Positions 18,480-27,357 are shown, numbered from the stretch's first letter. The stretch is DNA of 64,000 nt from Micromonospora sp. C28SCA-DRY-2 (GCF_030519475.1 NZ_JAUMKD010000001.1:1302001-1366000), one strand, 5' to 3'. Translations and numbers: made by a program. Notes: a model not told the origin generated them from the sequence alone.

Positions 18480-19439
18480 ATGACGGCGACAGCGACGTCG
18501 GCCCGGTCGGATCTCTCCGAGCTGGGACGATCCGAGACCGCTCTGCGGACCTTCCTGCACGGCCTGCCGGGCGTGGACCAGGTCGGCGCGGAGCAGCGGG
18601 CGGCACAGCTCGGCACCCGCTCCATCAAGACCACCGCCAAGGCCCAGGCGATCGACCTGGCGATCCGGATGGTCGACCTGACCACCCTCGAGGGCGCGGA
18701 CACCCCGGGCAAGGTGCGGGCGCTGGCCGCCAAGGCGCTGCGCCCCGACCCGGCCGACCCGTCCTGCCCGCACGTCGGCGCCGTCTGCGTCTACCCGGCG
18801 ATGGTCCCGCACGTAGCCGAGGTGCTCCGCGGCTCCGGCGTGCACCTGGCCAGCGTGGCGACCGCCTTCCCGTCCGGGCAGGCGCCGCTGGAGGTCAAGC
18901 TCGCCGACACCCGGGCCGCCGTCGAGGCGGGCGCCGACGAGATCGACATGGTGATCAACCGGGGCGCGTTCCTGGCCGGCCGCTACAAGGAGGTCTACGA
19001 CGAGATCGTGGCCACCAAGGAGGCCTGCGGTGACGCCCACCTCAAGGTGATCCTGGAGACCGGCGAGCTGGCCACCTACGACAACGTCCGGCGCGCCTCG
19101 TGGCTGGCCATGCTGGCCGGCGGTGACTTCATCAAGACCTCCACCGGCAAGGTCCCGGTGGCGGCCACGCCCCCGGTGACCCTGGTGATGCTGGAGGCGG
19201 TGCGCGACTTCCGGGCGGCCACCGGACGCCAGGTCGGCGTGAAGCCGGCCGGCGGCATCCGGACCACCAAGGACGCGATCAAGTACCTGGTGATGGTCAA
19301 CGAGACCGTCGGCCCGGACTGGCTGGACCCGGACTGGTTCCGCTTCGGCGCCTCCAGCCTCCTCAACGACCTGCTGATGCAGCGCACCAAGCTGACGACC
19401 GGCGTCTACGCCGGTCCCGACTACTTCACCCTGGACTGA
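18480..19439 (+). CDS. deoC: Deoxyribose-phosphate aldolase
   Basis: This 319-residue class I aldolase cleaves 2-deoxyribose 5-phosphate to glyceraldehyde 3-phosphate and acetaldehyde. VCVYPAMV, AFPSGQAPLEVKLADTR, EIDMVINRGAFLAG, DFIKTSTGKV (Schiff-base Lys near 218) and GVKPAGGIRTTKDA (second active-site Lys) are intact. It is longer than the roughly 225-residue short form; the extra N-terminal 60 residues are normal for the actinobacterial long form. The ATG 18480 follows TAGACT by 7 nt, a leaderless arrangement. The aldehyde dehydrogenase genes follow after 5 bp, which suggests that the acetaldehyde produced is oxidised at once. Confidence 0.92.
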   Translation: MTATATSARSDLSELGRSETALRTFLHGLPGVDQVGAEQRAAQLGTRSIKTTAKAQAIDLAIRMVDLTTLEGADTPGKVRALAAKALRPDPADPSCPHVGAVCVYPAMVPHVAEVLRGSGVHLASVATAFPSGQAPLEVKLADTRAAVEAGADEIDMVINRGAFLAGRYKEVYDEIVATKEACGDAHLKVILETGELATYDNVRRASWLAMLAGGDFIKTSTGKVPVAATPPVTLVMLEAVRDFRAATGRQVGVKPAGGIRTTKDAIKYLVMVNETVGPDWLDPDWFRFGASSLLNDLLMQRTKLTTGVYAGPDYFTLD

Positions 19440-19444
19440 GCGCC

Positions 19445-20875
19445 ATGTTCGAATACGCCCCCGCCCCCGAGTCCCGCTCGGTGGTGGACATCAAGCCCTC
19501 GTACGGGCTCTTCATCGACGGGAAGTTCGTCGACCCCACCGACGGCGGCTCGTTCAAGTCGATCAACCCGGCCTCGGAGGAGGTGCTGGCCGAGGTCGCC
19601 GAGGGCGGCGCCGGCGACGTCGACCGCGCGGTCCGCGCCGCCCGGGCGGCGTACGAGAAGGTCTGGGGTCCGATGCCGGGCCGGGACCGGGCCAAGTACC
19701 TGTTCCGGATCGCCCGGATCATCCAGGAGCGCTCCCGCGAGCTGGCGGTGCTGGAGTCGCTGGACAACGGCAAGCCGATCAAGGAGTCCAGGGACGTCGA
19801 CCTCCCCCTGGTCGCCGCCCACTTCTTCTACTACGCCGGTTGGGCCGACAAGCTGGAGCACGCCGGCTTCGGCCCCAACCCCCGGCCGCTCGGGGTGGCC
19901 GCGCAGGTCATCCCGTGGAACTTCCCGCTGCTGATGCTGGCCTGGAAGATCGCCCCGGCGCTGGCGGCCGGCAACACGGTGGTGCTGAAGCCGGCCGAGA
20001 CCACCCCGCTGACCGCGCTGCTCTTCGCCGAGATCTGCCAGCAGGCCGACCTGCCGGCCGGCGTGGTCAACATCGTCACCGGCGCCGGCGAGACCGGCCG
20101 GGCCCTGGTCGAGCACCCGGGCGTGGACAAGGTCGCCTTCACCGGCTCGACCGAGGTGGGCCGGGCGATCGCCCGCGCGGTGGCCGGCACCCGCAAGAAG
20201 CTCACCCTGGAGCTGGGCGGCAAGGCCGCCAACATCGTCTTCGACGACGCGCCCATCGACCAGGCGGTCGAGGGCATCGTCAACGGCATCTTCTTCAACC
20301 AGGGCCACGTCTGCTGCGCCGGTTCCCGGCTGCTGATCCAGGAGTCGGTCGCCGACCGGGTGCTGGAGTCGCTGAAGCGGCGGATGGCCCAGCTGCGGGT
20401 CGGCGACCCGCTGGACAAGAACACCGACATCGGCGCGATCAACTCGGCCGCCCAGCTGGCCCGGATCCGGGAACTCTCCGAGGCCGGGTCCGCCGAGGGC
20501 GCCGAGCGCTGGTCGCCGCCGTGCGAGCTGCCCGAGCGGGGCTTCTGGTTCGCGCCGACCATCTTCACCGGGGTCACCCAGGCGCACCGGATCGCCCGCG
20601 AGGAGATCTTCGGCCCGGTGCTGTCCGTGCTGACCTTCCGCACCCCGGCGGAGGCGGTCGAGAAGGCCAACAACACGCCGTACGGGCTGTCGGCCGGGAT
20701 CTGGACCGACAAGGGCTCCCGGATCCTGTGGATGGCCGACCGGCTGCGCGCCGGCGTGGTCTGGGCCAACACGTTCAACAAGTTCGACCCCACCTCGCCG
20801 TTCGGCGGCTACAAGGAGTCGGGCTACGGTCGCGAGGGCGGCCGGCACGGGCTGGAGGGCTACCTCAATGTCTGA
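19445..20875 (+). CDS. Aldehyde dehydrogenase (complete)
   Basis: This 476-residue NAD(P)-dependent aldehyde dehydrogenase has QVIPWNFPLLMLAWKIAPALAAGNTVVLKPAE, the cofactor loop FTGSTEVGRAI, the general-base Glu in LELGGKAANIVF and the catalytic Cys in NQGHVCCAGSRLL, plus the oligomer end FGGYKESGYGREGG. All catalytic elements are present. Placed directly behind deoC, it probably oxidises acetaldehyde, though ALDH substrates cannot be read from sequence alone. Start ATG 19445 follows the deoC stop by 5 bp. Its stop overlaps the start of the second, shortened ALDH gene by 8 nt. Confidence 0.9.
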   Translation: MFEYAPAPESRSVVDIKPSYGLFIDGKFVDPTDGGSFKSINPASEEVLAEVAEGGAGDVDRAVRAARAAYEKVWGPMPGRDRAKYLFRIARIIQERSRELAVLESLDNGKPIKESRDVDLPLVAAHFFYYAGWADKLEHAGFGPNPRPLGVAAQVIPWNFPLLMLAWKIAPALAAGNTVVLKPAETTPLTALLFAEICQQADLPAGVVNIVTGAGETGRALVEHPGVDKVAFTGSTEVGRAIARAVAGTRKKLTLELGGKAANIVFDDAPIDQAVEGIVNGIFFNQGHVCCAGSRLLIQESVADRVLESLKRRMAQLRVGDPLDKNTDIGAINSAAQLARIRELSEAGSAEGAERWSPPCELPERGFWFAPTIFTGVTQAHRIAREEIFGPVLSVLTFRTPAEAVEKANNTPYGLSAGIWTDKGSRILWMADRLRAGVVWANTFNKFDPTSPFGGYKESGYGREGGRHGLEGYLNV

Positions 20876-21692
20876 GCGGGTCGCGGTACGCAAGACGTAC
20901 AAGCTCTTCATCGGCGGGAAGTTCCCACGCAGCGAGTCGGGGCGGTCGTATCTCGTGCAGGACGCGAATGTCTCCCTGGCCTCCCGCAAGGACGCGCGGG
21001 ACGCCGTCGTCGCCGCCCGCGCCGCGGTCAAGGGCTGGGCCGGCGCCACGGCGTACAACCGGGGGCAGATCCTCTACCGGGCGGCCGAGATGCTGGAGGG
21101 CCGGCGCGAGCAGTTCGTCGCGCTCGGCGTGCCCGGCGACGAGGTGGACGCGGCGGTCGACCGCTGGGTCTGGTACGCCGGCTGGTCGGACAAGCTCCCC
21201 CAGGTGTACGGGGGCGCCAACCCGGTCGCCGGGCCGTACTTCAACCTCTCCTCGCCGGAACCGACCGGCGTGGTGGCCGTGGTCGCCCCCGCGGCGCCGG
21301 CGCTGCTCGGCCTGGTCAGCGTGATCGCCCCGGCGATCGTCACCGGCAACACCGTCGTGGTGGCCGCCTCGCCGGCGGCACCCCTGGCGGCGGTGACCCT
21401 GGCCGAGGTGCTCGCCACCTCCGACCTGCCCGGCGGCGTGGTGAACATCCTCACCGGCCGGCTGTCGGAGACCGTGCCGACGCTGGCCAGCCACATGGAC
21501 GTCAACGCGATCGACCTGACCGGGGTGGCCGACGCCGACCTGGCGGCCGACCTGGAGGTCAAGGCGGCGGAGAACCTCAAGCGGGTGCTCCGGCCGGCGC
21601 CGGTCGACCACGACTGGTTCGCCGACCCCGGCATCACCCGGATGACCGCCCTCCTGGAGACCAAGACCGTCTGGCACCCCAAGGGGGTGTGA
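20868..21692 (+). CDS. Truncated aldehyde dehydrogenase homologue lacking the catalytic domain
   Basis: This 274-residue protein resembles the first half of ALDH: YKLFIGGKFPRSESGRSY, RDAVVAARAAVKGWAGATAYNRGQILYRAAEMLEGR, PEPTGVVAVVAPAAPALLGLVSVIAPAIVTGNTVVVAASPAAPLAAVTLAEV and DLPGGVVNILTG. The loop equivalent to FTGST reads IDLTGVAD, and the ELGGK Glu and catalytic Cys are absent because the chain ends where that domain would start. The frame is clean and codon use matches the neighbours, so it looks like a maintained pseudoenzyme rather than decay. ATG 20868 lies inside the preceding gene's end, so translation is coupled and a mixed oligomer with the full enzyme is plausible. Confidence 0.8.
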   Translation: MSERVAVRKTYKLFIGGKFPRSESGRSYLVQDANVSLASRKDARDAVVAARAAVKGWAGATAYNRGQILYRAAEMLEGRREQFVALGVPGDEVDAAVDRWVWYAGWSDKLPQVYGGANPVAGPYFNLSSPEPTGVVAVVAPAAPALLGLVSVIAPAIVTGNTVVVAASPAAPLAAVTLAEVLATSDLPGGVVNILTGRLSETVPTLASHMDVNAIDLTGVADADLAADLEVKAAENLKRVLRPAPVDHDWFADPGITRMTALLETKTVWHPKGV

Positions 21693-21708
21693 GCCGGCTC
21701 GGGCGCAC

Positions 21709-21779
21709 GGTTTCCGGGGAGCCCCGCCGGCTCCGGGCGGTCAGGCTTGATCCCTCCGCGGCGGGGCTCCCCGGAAACC
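21709..21779 (+). repeat. Copy A of a 33-bp repeated element in the loop of a 21-bp hairpin
   Basis: Perfect 21-bp arms (21709-21729 and 21759-21779) enclose a 29-nt loop. The 33 bp at 21727-21759, which cover the loop and its edges and include CAGGCTTGATCCCTCC, recur identically in inverse orientation at 50661-50693. The element lies 16 bp after the stop of the aldehyde dehydrogenase pair and can serve as its terminator. Confidence 0.75.
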
Positions 21780-21880
21780 TCGTCGTGAGCACGGTCCGTC
21801 CGGGGGTTCCGGCTTGCGGCCGCTGCCCACCGTTGGCGGACCGTCGGCGGGGGGCGGTTCCGTACCGCCCTGGGAGGGAT

Positions 21881-21899
21881 CTACTACCGGGAGTAGGAT
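21881..21899 (+). promoter_or_regulatory. BlaI-type operator and -10 box of blaI
   Basis: CTACT-N6-AGTAG (21881-21896) overlaps a TAGGAT -10 box (21894-21899) that ends 6 nt before the GTG of the BlaI-family gene. The arrangement indicates a leaderless transcript under autorepression. Confidence 0.6.
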
Positions 21900-21905
21900 T
21901 GCCCT

Positions 21906-22367
21906 GTGACTCGGCTTGGTGATCTCGAACGTGCGGTGATGGACGTGCTGTGGGACTCGGTCCCCGCCACGTCGGACGGCGTCACCGTGCGGGAGGTCGC
22001 GGACGCACTGCCCGGGCGCGAGCTGGCCTACACCACGGTGATGACAGTGCTGGACCGGCTGGCCGGCAAGGGCATGGTGCAGCGCGAGCGGGAGGGCCGG
22101 GCCTGGCGCTACCGGGCCGCGGCCAGCCGCGAGGCGTACATCGCCCAGCTCATGCTCGACGCGCTGGACCTCGGCGGCAGCCGGGACGCCGCGCTGGTGC
22201 GCTTCGCCCGCTCGGTGACCGGCACCGAGGCCGAGGTGCTGCGCGCCGCGCTGGCCGCCGACGCCAGCGGCCTGCCGGCCGCCGCGGGTGAGCTGACCGA
22301 CCGGGTCGAGGCGCCGACCGACCGGGTGGTCCGGCCGCCCGTCGCCGACGAGGCCGTGGACCGGTAG
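21906..22367 (+). CDS. BlaI/MecI/CopY-family transcriptional repressor
   Basis: This 153-residue regulator has an N-terminal winged helix: TRLGDLERAVMDVLWD, VTVREVADALPGRELAYTTVMTVLDRLAGKGMVQRE, WRYRAAASREAYIAQLM. The C-terminal helix dimerises, and it ends in a longer than usual Val/Asp/Arg tail. Family members are inactivated by cleavage by the M56 partner that follows 10 bp downstream. Start GTG 21906 is leaderless (TAGGAT 6 nt before). A CTAC/GTAG dyad lies over its own promoter and similar half-sites crowd the cydA promoter, so it may control cytochrome bd. Confidence 0.87.
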   Translation: MTRLGDLERAVMDVLWDSVPATSDGVTVREVADALPGRELAYTTVMTVLDRLAGKGMVQREREGRAWRYRAAASREAYIAQLMLDALDLGGSRDAALVRFARSVTGTEAEVLRAALAADASGLPAAAGELTDRVEAPTDRVVRPPVADEAVDR

Positions 22368-22377
22368 GGCGGCGGCC

Positions 22378-23280
22378 GTGGCGTACGCTCTGCACTTCGC
22401 CGCGTCGATGGCGGCCTGCCTGCTGACCGCGCAGGTGCTGGCCCGCTCCACCTGGACGTGGCGCAGCCCCCGGGTGGCGATCATCTGCTGGCAGGCGGTC
22501 GGGCTGGCGCTCGGCCTCTCCGAGATGGGCCTGCCGATCGCGGTGGGGCTGGCGCCGTACAACAAGCCGACCGGCAGCGCGCTGCTCGCCCTGGCTGACG
22601 ACCTGGTGCACGGCACCCTGCCGCCCGGCCTGGGGGCCGTCCAGCTGAGCCTGGTCGCCCTCGGCTTCGGCATCGGCGGGGTGCTGCTCACCACGACCGT
22701 ACGCACCCTGCTGCACACCGTGCGGGCCCAGCGCCGGCACCGGGAGCTGCTCGCCCTGGTGGCCCGGAACGACCCGGCGGCGCCCGGCGCGCTGGTGCTC
22801 GACCACCCGAGCGCGGCGGCGTACTGCCTGCCGGGGGTGAAGCCGCAGGTGGTGGTGAGCGCCGGGACGCTCAGCCTGCTGGACCGCGCCGAGCTGGCGG
22901 CGGTGCTCAGCCACGAGCGGGCGCACGCCCAGGAGCGGCACGACCTGGTGCTGCTGCCGTTCACCGCGCTCTGCCGGGCGCTGCCCTGGTTCGGCTGGGT
23001 CCGCGGGATCCACGAGCGGGTCGCCCTGCTGGTCGAGATGCGCGCGGACGACAAGGCCCGGGAGGCGCACCCCGAGGCGCTGGGCCGTGCGCTGCGCCGG
23101 TTCGCCGCGGCCGGCGACCGGATCACCCCGGCCGGCGCCCTCGGCCTCGGCGACCGTGACCTGGACGTCCGGGTGCGGCGGCTGCAGGTGCCCGACCGGC
23201 CGCCGCGGGTGCTCGGCGCGCTCGCCCTGTCGGTGGCCACCACGCTGGCCGCCCTGCCGATCTCCCTTTTCCTCAGCTGA
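22378..23280 (+). CDS. M56-family (BlaR1-like) membrane metallopeptidase
   Basis: This 300-residue protein has several N-terminal hydrophobic segments (LHFAASMAACLLTAQVLA, VAIICWQAVGLALGL, LSLVALGFGIGGVLLTTTV). The cytoplasmic zinc motif HERAH (in VLSHERAHAQERHDL, near residue 179) and the downstream LLVEMRADDKAREAHPE are typical of M56, and a last helix closes the chain. No extracellular penicillin-binding domain follows, so the signal is not a beta-lactam sensed in the way of BlaR1. It probably cleaves the BlaI repressor encoded directly upstream. Start GTG 22378. Confidence 0.85.
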   Translation: MAYALHFAASMAACLLTAQVLARSTWTWRSPRVAIICWQAVGLALGLSEMGLPIAVGLAPYNKPTGSALLALADDLVHGTLPPGLGAVQLSLVALGFGIGGVLLTTTVRTLLHTVRAQRRHRELLALVARNDPAAPGALVLDHPSAAAYCLPGVKPQVVVSAGTLSLLDRAELAAVLSHERAHAQERHDLVLLPFTALCRALPWFGWVRGIHERVALLVEMRADDKAREAHPEALGRALRRFAAAGDRITPAGALGLGDRDLDVRVRRLQVPDRPPRVLGALALSVATTLAALPISLFLS

Positions 23281-23309
23281 TTCCGGCGCGCCGGATGCGC
23301 CCCCCGAAC

Positions 23310-23390
23310 TACTACGCTTTGTCGTACGCTCTCCTACGACGTAGCGTAGTAGTTATAAGTAGGGAATCTACGTGTAGGCTCACTACGACA
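23310..23390 (+). promoter_or_regulatory. cydA promoter with clustered CTAC/GTAG operators
   Basis: This unusually AT-rich stretch holds CTACG-A-CGTAG (23334-23344), GTAGTAG just after it, a TATAAG -10-like box (23354-23359), CTAC-GT-GTAG (23368-23377) and CACTACGACAAGTG further on; ACTACTACG lies at the upstream edge. The half-sites match the dyad over the blaI promoter. Confidence 0.6.
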
Positions 23391-23418
23391 AGTGAGCCGA
23401 CAGTACGGAGAGCCGGCC

Positions 23419-24669
23419 ATGGACACCCTCCTCCTCGCCCGACTGCAGTTCGCCACCACCACCTCGATCCACTTCCTGTTCGTGGTGGTCACCCTCGGCC
23501 TGGTCACCCTGCTGGTGGGGTTGCAGACCACCGCGGTGCTGACCGGCAAACCGGTCTACTGGCGGCTGACCCGGTTCTGGGGTCAGCTCTACGTGATCAA
23601 CTACGTGCTGGGCATCGCCACCGGCATCGTGATGGAGTTCCAGTTCGGGCTGAACTGGAGCGGGCTGTCGCGCTACGTGGGCAACGTCTTCGGCGCCCCG
23701 CTGGCGATCGAGACGCTGGTGGCGTTCTTCCTCGAGTCGACCTTCCTGGGCATGTGGATCTTCGGCTGGCACCGGCTGCGCAAGGGCCTCCACCTCGCGC
23801 TGCTCTGGGGGGTCGCGCTCACCGCGTACGCCTCGGCGTTCTGGATCATGGTGGCCAACTCCTGGCTGCAGAACCCGGTCGGCTACGAAGTGCGCGACGG
23901 GATCGCCCACCTCACCGACTTCACCGCCCTGCTCACCAACCCCAGCCTCGGCATGGCCTTCGGGCACGTGGTCTTCGCGGCGCTGCTGGTCGGCGGGATG
24001 CTGATGGCCGCGGTCAGTGCCTGGCACCTGATCCGGCGCACCCCGGACTTCGTGCTGTTCCGCACCTCGCTGCGGATCGGCCTGGTCACCGCGGCACTGT
24101 CGATCACCATGGTGCAGGGCTTCGGCTTCGCCCAGTTCGGGCCGGTCGGGCAGGTGCAGCCCACCAAGTTCGGCGGCGGCCCGGAGGCGGACGCCCTGGT
24201 GGCCGAGTGGACCGCCCGGTTCGGCCAGGGCGACTACACCCCGCCCGTGCTGGCCAGCGTCGGGCTCGGCTTCATGATCCTGATCGGCTTCGCCCTCGGC
24301 ACCCTCTGGCTGCTGCTCCCCCTGCTCTGGCGGGACTGGGCCATCCGGCTGCGCTTCCCGCTCTGGCTGATCCTGCTCGCCCTGCCGCTGCCGTTCGTCG
24401 CGGTGATCCTCGGCTGGATCGCCCGCGAGGTCGGCCGGCAGCCCTGGGTGGCGTACGGCCTGCTCCCCACCGACCAGGCCGTCTCCGGCGTCGCCCCCGG
24501 CGTGATGCTGGCCTCGCTGATCGGCTTCAGCCTGCTGCTCGGCGCCCTGGCGGTGGCCAACTGGGTGCTGCTGGCCCGGCACGCCGCCCGGGGCGCCGCC
24601 GATCCGGCGCTGGGCCGGCCGCCCACCCAGCCGCCCGCCGACACCCGTCCCGTGCCCGCCTTCGCCTGA
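23419..24669 (+). CDS. cydA: Cytochrome bd ubiquinol/menaquinol oxidase subunit I
   Basis: This 416-residue membrane subunit carries the haem b558, b595 and d sites of the bd-type terminal oxidase, which oxidises menaquinol and reduces oxygen with high affinity. It has the N-terminal LARLQFATTTSIHFLFVVVTLGL (haem-ligand His), the quinol-side EFQFGLNWSGLSRYVGNVFGAPL, HLTDFTALLTNPSLGMAFGHVVFAALLVGG (distal His) and the signature GWIAREVGRQPWVAYGLLPT. The Q-loop is short. ATG 23419 is chosen over GTG 23392 because GGAGAG precedes it at normal distance and the family start follows. It opens the cydABDC operon. Confidence 0.95.
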   Translation: MDTLLLARLQFATTTSIHFLFVVVTLGLVTLLVGLQTTAVLTGKPVYWRLTRFWGQLYVINYVLGIATGIVMEFQFGLNWSGLSRYVGNVFGAPLAIETLVAFFLESTFLGMWIFGWHRLRKGLHLALLWGVALTAYASAFWIMVANSWLQNPVGYEVRDGIAHLTDFTALLTNPSLGMAFGHVVFAALLVGGMLMAAVSAWHLIRRTPDFVLFRTSLRIGLVTAALSITMVQGFGFAQFGPVGQVQPTKFGGGPEADALVAEWTARFGQGDYTPPVLASVGLGFMILIGFALGTLWLLLPLLWRDWAIRLRFPLWLILLALPLPFVAVILGWIAREVGRQPWVAYGLLPTDQAVSGVAPGVMLASLIGFSLLLGALAVANWVLLARHAARGAADPALGRPPTQPPADTRPVPAFA

Positions 24670-24679
24670 GGGAGACACC

Positions 24680-25687
24680 GTGGAACTCGCCTGGTACGCC
24701 CTGCTCGGCCTCTTCTTCGCCGCCTACCTGGTGCTCGGCGGCTACGACTACGGCGTGGGCCTGCTGCTCGCCCGGGGCACCGACCCGGCCCGCCGCCGGG
24801 CGGCGCTCAACGCCGTCGGCCCGTTCTTCCTCGGCAACGAGGTGTGGCTGGTCGCCGCCGTCGGCATCCTGTTCGGCGCCTTCCCGATGCTGGAGGGGGA
24901 ACTGCTCTCCGGCTTCTACCCGGCCGTGGTCGGCGCGCTGGTCGGGGTGATCCTGGTGACCGCCGGGGTGCAGCTGCGCAGCCGCCCGGCCGGCGAGCGG
25001 TCCCGGGCCGGATGGGACCGGGTGGTGGTGATCGGCAGCCTGCTCGCCGCGCTCGGCTGGGGCGCCCTGCTCGCCGGCCTGCTCCAGGGCGTACCGCTGC
25101 GCGCCGGTGGGCACGTCGCCGGGGTCACCCACCTGTTCACGCCGTTCGTGGCCGCCGCCGGGCTCGCCGTGCTGGCGCTGGTCGCGGCGCACGGTGCGAC
25201 CTTCCTCACCCTGCGGCTGCCGGCCGCCGACGCCGAGGCGACCGGCCGGCTGGCCCGCCGGCTGGTCCCGGTCGCGCTCGCCGCGGTCGGCGTGGCCACC
25301 GTCCTCGGCCTGCTCTCCGAGCGGGTCCGCGACACCGTGCAGCAGCCGGTCGCCGGCCTGCTCGCGCCGGTGCTGCTGGCCGGGGCGTTGCTGCTGGCCA
25401 GGGCGGCGCTCGCCCGCCGGCGGCCGGGGCTGGCCTTCGCCGCCACCGGCACCGCCCTGGCCGCGCTGGTGGCGCTGGTCGGCGCGGCCCTCTGGCCGTA
25501 CGCGCTGGTCTCCACGATCGACCCCGGCGCGTCGCTGACCGTTGCCGACGCGGCGGCGAGCGGCCCCACGCTGCGGCTGCTGGGCTGGCTGACGGTGCCG
25601 CTCCTGCCGGCCCTACTAGGCTTTCAGCTGATGTGCTGGTGGGTTTTCCGGGGACGGACTGACGGCAGGGCACCGGTGTACTGGTGA
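24680..25687 (+). CDS. cydB: Cytochrome bd oxidase subunit II
   Basis: This 335-residue subunit has about eight transmembrane helices. The start ELAWYALLGLFFAAYLVLGGYDYGVGLLL is diagnostic of CydB (the GGYDYGVG motif), and RRAALNAVGPFFLGNEVWLVAAVGILFGAFP follows. It stabilises the haem-bearing subunit I. GTG 24680 follows GGGAGA at good distance, 10 bp after the cydA stop, and its own stop overlaps the cydD start by 4 nt. Confidence 0.94.
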   Translation: MELAWYALLGLFFAAYLVLGGYDYGVGLLLARGTDPARRRAALNAVGPFFLGNEVWLVAAVGILFGAFPMLEGELLSGFYPAVVGALVGVILVTAGVQLRSRPAGERSRAGWDRVVVIGSLLAALGWGALLAGLLQGVPLRAGGHVAGVTHLFTPFVAAAGLAVLALVAAHGATFLTLRLPAADAEATGRLARRLVPVALAAVGVATVLGLLSERVRDTVQQPVAGLLAPVLLAGALLLARAALARRRPGLAFAATGTALAALVALVGAALWPYALVSTIDPGASLTVADAAASGPTLRLLGWLTVPLLPALLGFQLMCWWVFRGRTDGRAPVYW

Positions 25688-27357
25688 ACCGCCGTCCCTT
25701 CGACCCGCGTCTGCTGCGCCGGGTCCCCGCGGCCCGGCGCGACCTCGCCGTGCTCGCCCTGCTCGGCGTGGTCGCCGCAGGGCTGGTCGTGGCCCAGGCC
25801 ACCGCGCTGGCGGCGCTGCTGGCGACCGCGTTCGACGGGCGGCTGGACCGGCCGGCGCTGGCCGGCCTGGTCGCCGCGGTCGCCGCGCGGTCGCTGCTGG
25901 TCTGGGCGCAGGGCACGGTGTCGGCGCGGGTCGCCGCGACGGTCAAGGCGGCGCTGCGGGTGGAACTGCTCGGCGCGGTCGGTCGGCACGGCCCCGGCTG
26001 GGTCGCCGGCCAGCGCGCCGGGCAGTTGGCCACCCTGGCCGGGCGCGGACTGGACGCGCTGGACGCCTACTTCACCGGCTACCTGCCCCAGCTCGTGCTC
26101 AGCGTCACCGTGCCGGTGGCGGTGCTGGGCCGGATCTTCCTCGCGGACTGGAGCTCCGCGCTGATCATCGCGGTCACCCTGCCGCTGATCCCGATCTTCG
26201 GAGCGCTGCTCGGCTGGCAGGCCCAGGCCGCCACCGAACGCCAGTGGCGGCGGTTGTCGCTGCTCGGCGGGCACTTCCTCGACATGGTCGCCGGGCTGCC
26301 CACGCTGCGCGCCTTCGGCCGGGCCCGGGCACAGGTGGACGTGGTCCGCCGGATGGCCGACGGGCACCGGGTGGCGACCATGAAGACGCTGCGCATCGCC
26401 TTCCTCTCCGCCCTGGTGCTGGAACTGGTGGCCACCCTCTCGGTGGCGCTGGTCGCGGTGCCGGTGGGCCTGCGGCTGCTCGGCGGCGGGCTGACCCTGC
26501 AGACCGCGCTGCTGGTGCTGCTGCTCACCCCCGAGGCGTACCTGCCGCTGCGGGCGGCCGGGGCCCGGTTCCACGCCAGCATGGAGGGGCTCACCGCGCT
26601 GGACGAGGCGCTCACCGTCTCGGCCACGCCACCGGCGCCGGCCGAGCGGGGCGGTCCCGCCCCGGACGGGCGGGCGGAGATCCGGTTCGAGTCGGTGACC
26701 GTCGAGTACGAGCGCACCACCGCGCTGCGGGACGTCACGTTGACCATCCGGCCGGGCGAGCGGATCGCCATCGTCGGGCCCAGCGGCGCCGGCAAGAGCA
26801 CCCTGCTCGGGCTGCTGCTGGGCTTCGTCACGCCGACCAGCGGCCGGGTCACCGTCGGCGGGGTCGACCTGGCCGGCGCGGATCCGCAGGTGTGGCGCCG
26901 GCAACTGGCCTGGGTGCCGCAGCGCGCCCACCTCTTCGCCGCCTCGCTGGCCGACAACATCCGGCTCGGCGCCCCCGACACCCCCGACGCCGCGCTCGCC
27001 GCCGCGGTGCGCGACGCCGCGCTGGACGACGTGGTCGCCGGGCTGCCGGACGGGCTGGCCACCGTGCTCGGTGAGCGCGGGCACGGCCTCTCCAGCGGCC
27101 AGCGGCAGCGGGTCGCGCTGGCCCGCGCGTTCCTGCGGGACGCCCCGCTGGTGCTGCTCGACGAACCGACCGCCCGGCTGGACAGCGCCTCCGAGGCGGT
27201 CGTGCTGGCCGCCACCCGCCGGCTGGTCGCCGGCCGCACGGCGCTGCTGGTGGCGCACCGCCCCGCGTTGCTCTCCGACGCCGACCGGGTGCTGCGGATC
27301 GAGGAGGGCCGGGTCACCGAGCTGACCCCGGTGCCGACCGCGGAGGTGATCCGGTGA
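25684..27357 (+). CDS. cydD: CydD, half of the CydDC heterodimeric ABC exporter
   Basis: This 557-residue ABC half-transporter has an N-terminal six-helix exporter domain (VLALLGVVAAGLVVAQATAL, LIPIFGALLGWQAQAATERQW) and a C-terminal nucleotide-binding domain with Walker A GPSGAGKST (near 365), the signature LSSGQRQRVALARA and Walker B LVLLDEPTA. CydDC is needed to assemble the bd oxidase and moves haem or thiols across the membrane. GTG 25684 overlaps the cydB stop and its stop overlaps cydC, so the operon is translationally coupled throughout. Confidence 0.93.
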   Translation: MNRRPFDPRLLRRVPAARRDLAVLALLGVVAAGLVVAQATALAALLATAFDGRLDRPALAGLVAAVAARSLLVWAQGTVSARVAATVKAALRVELLGAVGRHGPGWVAGQRAGQLATLAGRGLDALDAYFTGYLPQLVLSVTVPVAVLGRIFLADWSSALIIAVTLPLIPIFGALLGWQAQAATERQWRRLSLLGGHFLDMVAGLPTLRAFGRARAQVDVVRRMADGHRVATMKTLRIAFLSALVLELVATLSVALVAVPVGLRLLGGGLTLQTALLVLLLTPEAYLPLRAAGARFHASMEGLTALDEALTVSATPPAPAERGGPAPDGRAEIRFESVTVEYERTTALRDVTLTIRPGERIAIVGPSGAGKSTLLGLLLGFVTPTSGRVTVGGVDLAGADPQVWRRQLAWVPQRAHLFAASLADNIRLGAPDTPDAALAAAVRDAALDDVVAGLPDGLATVLGERGHGLSSGQRQRVALARAFLRDAPLVLLDEPTARLDSASEAVVLAATRRLVAGRTALLVAHRPALLSDADRVLRIEEGRVTELTPVPTAEVIR

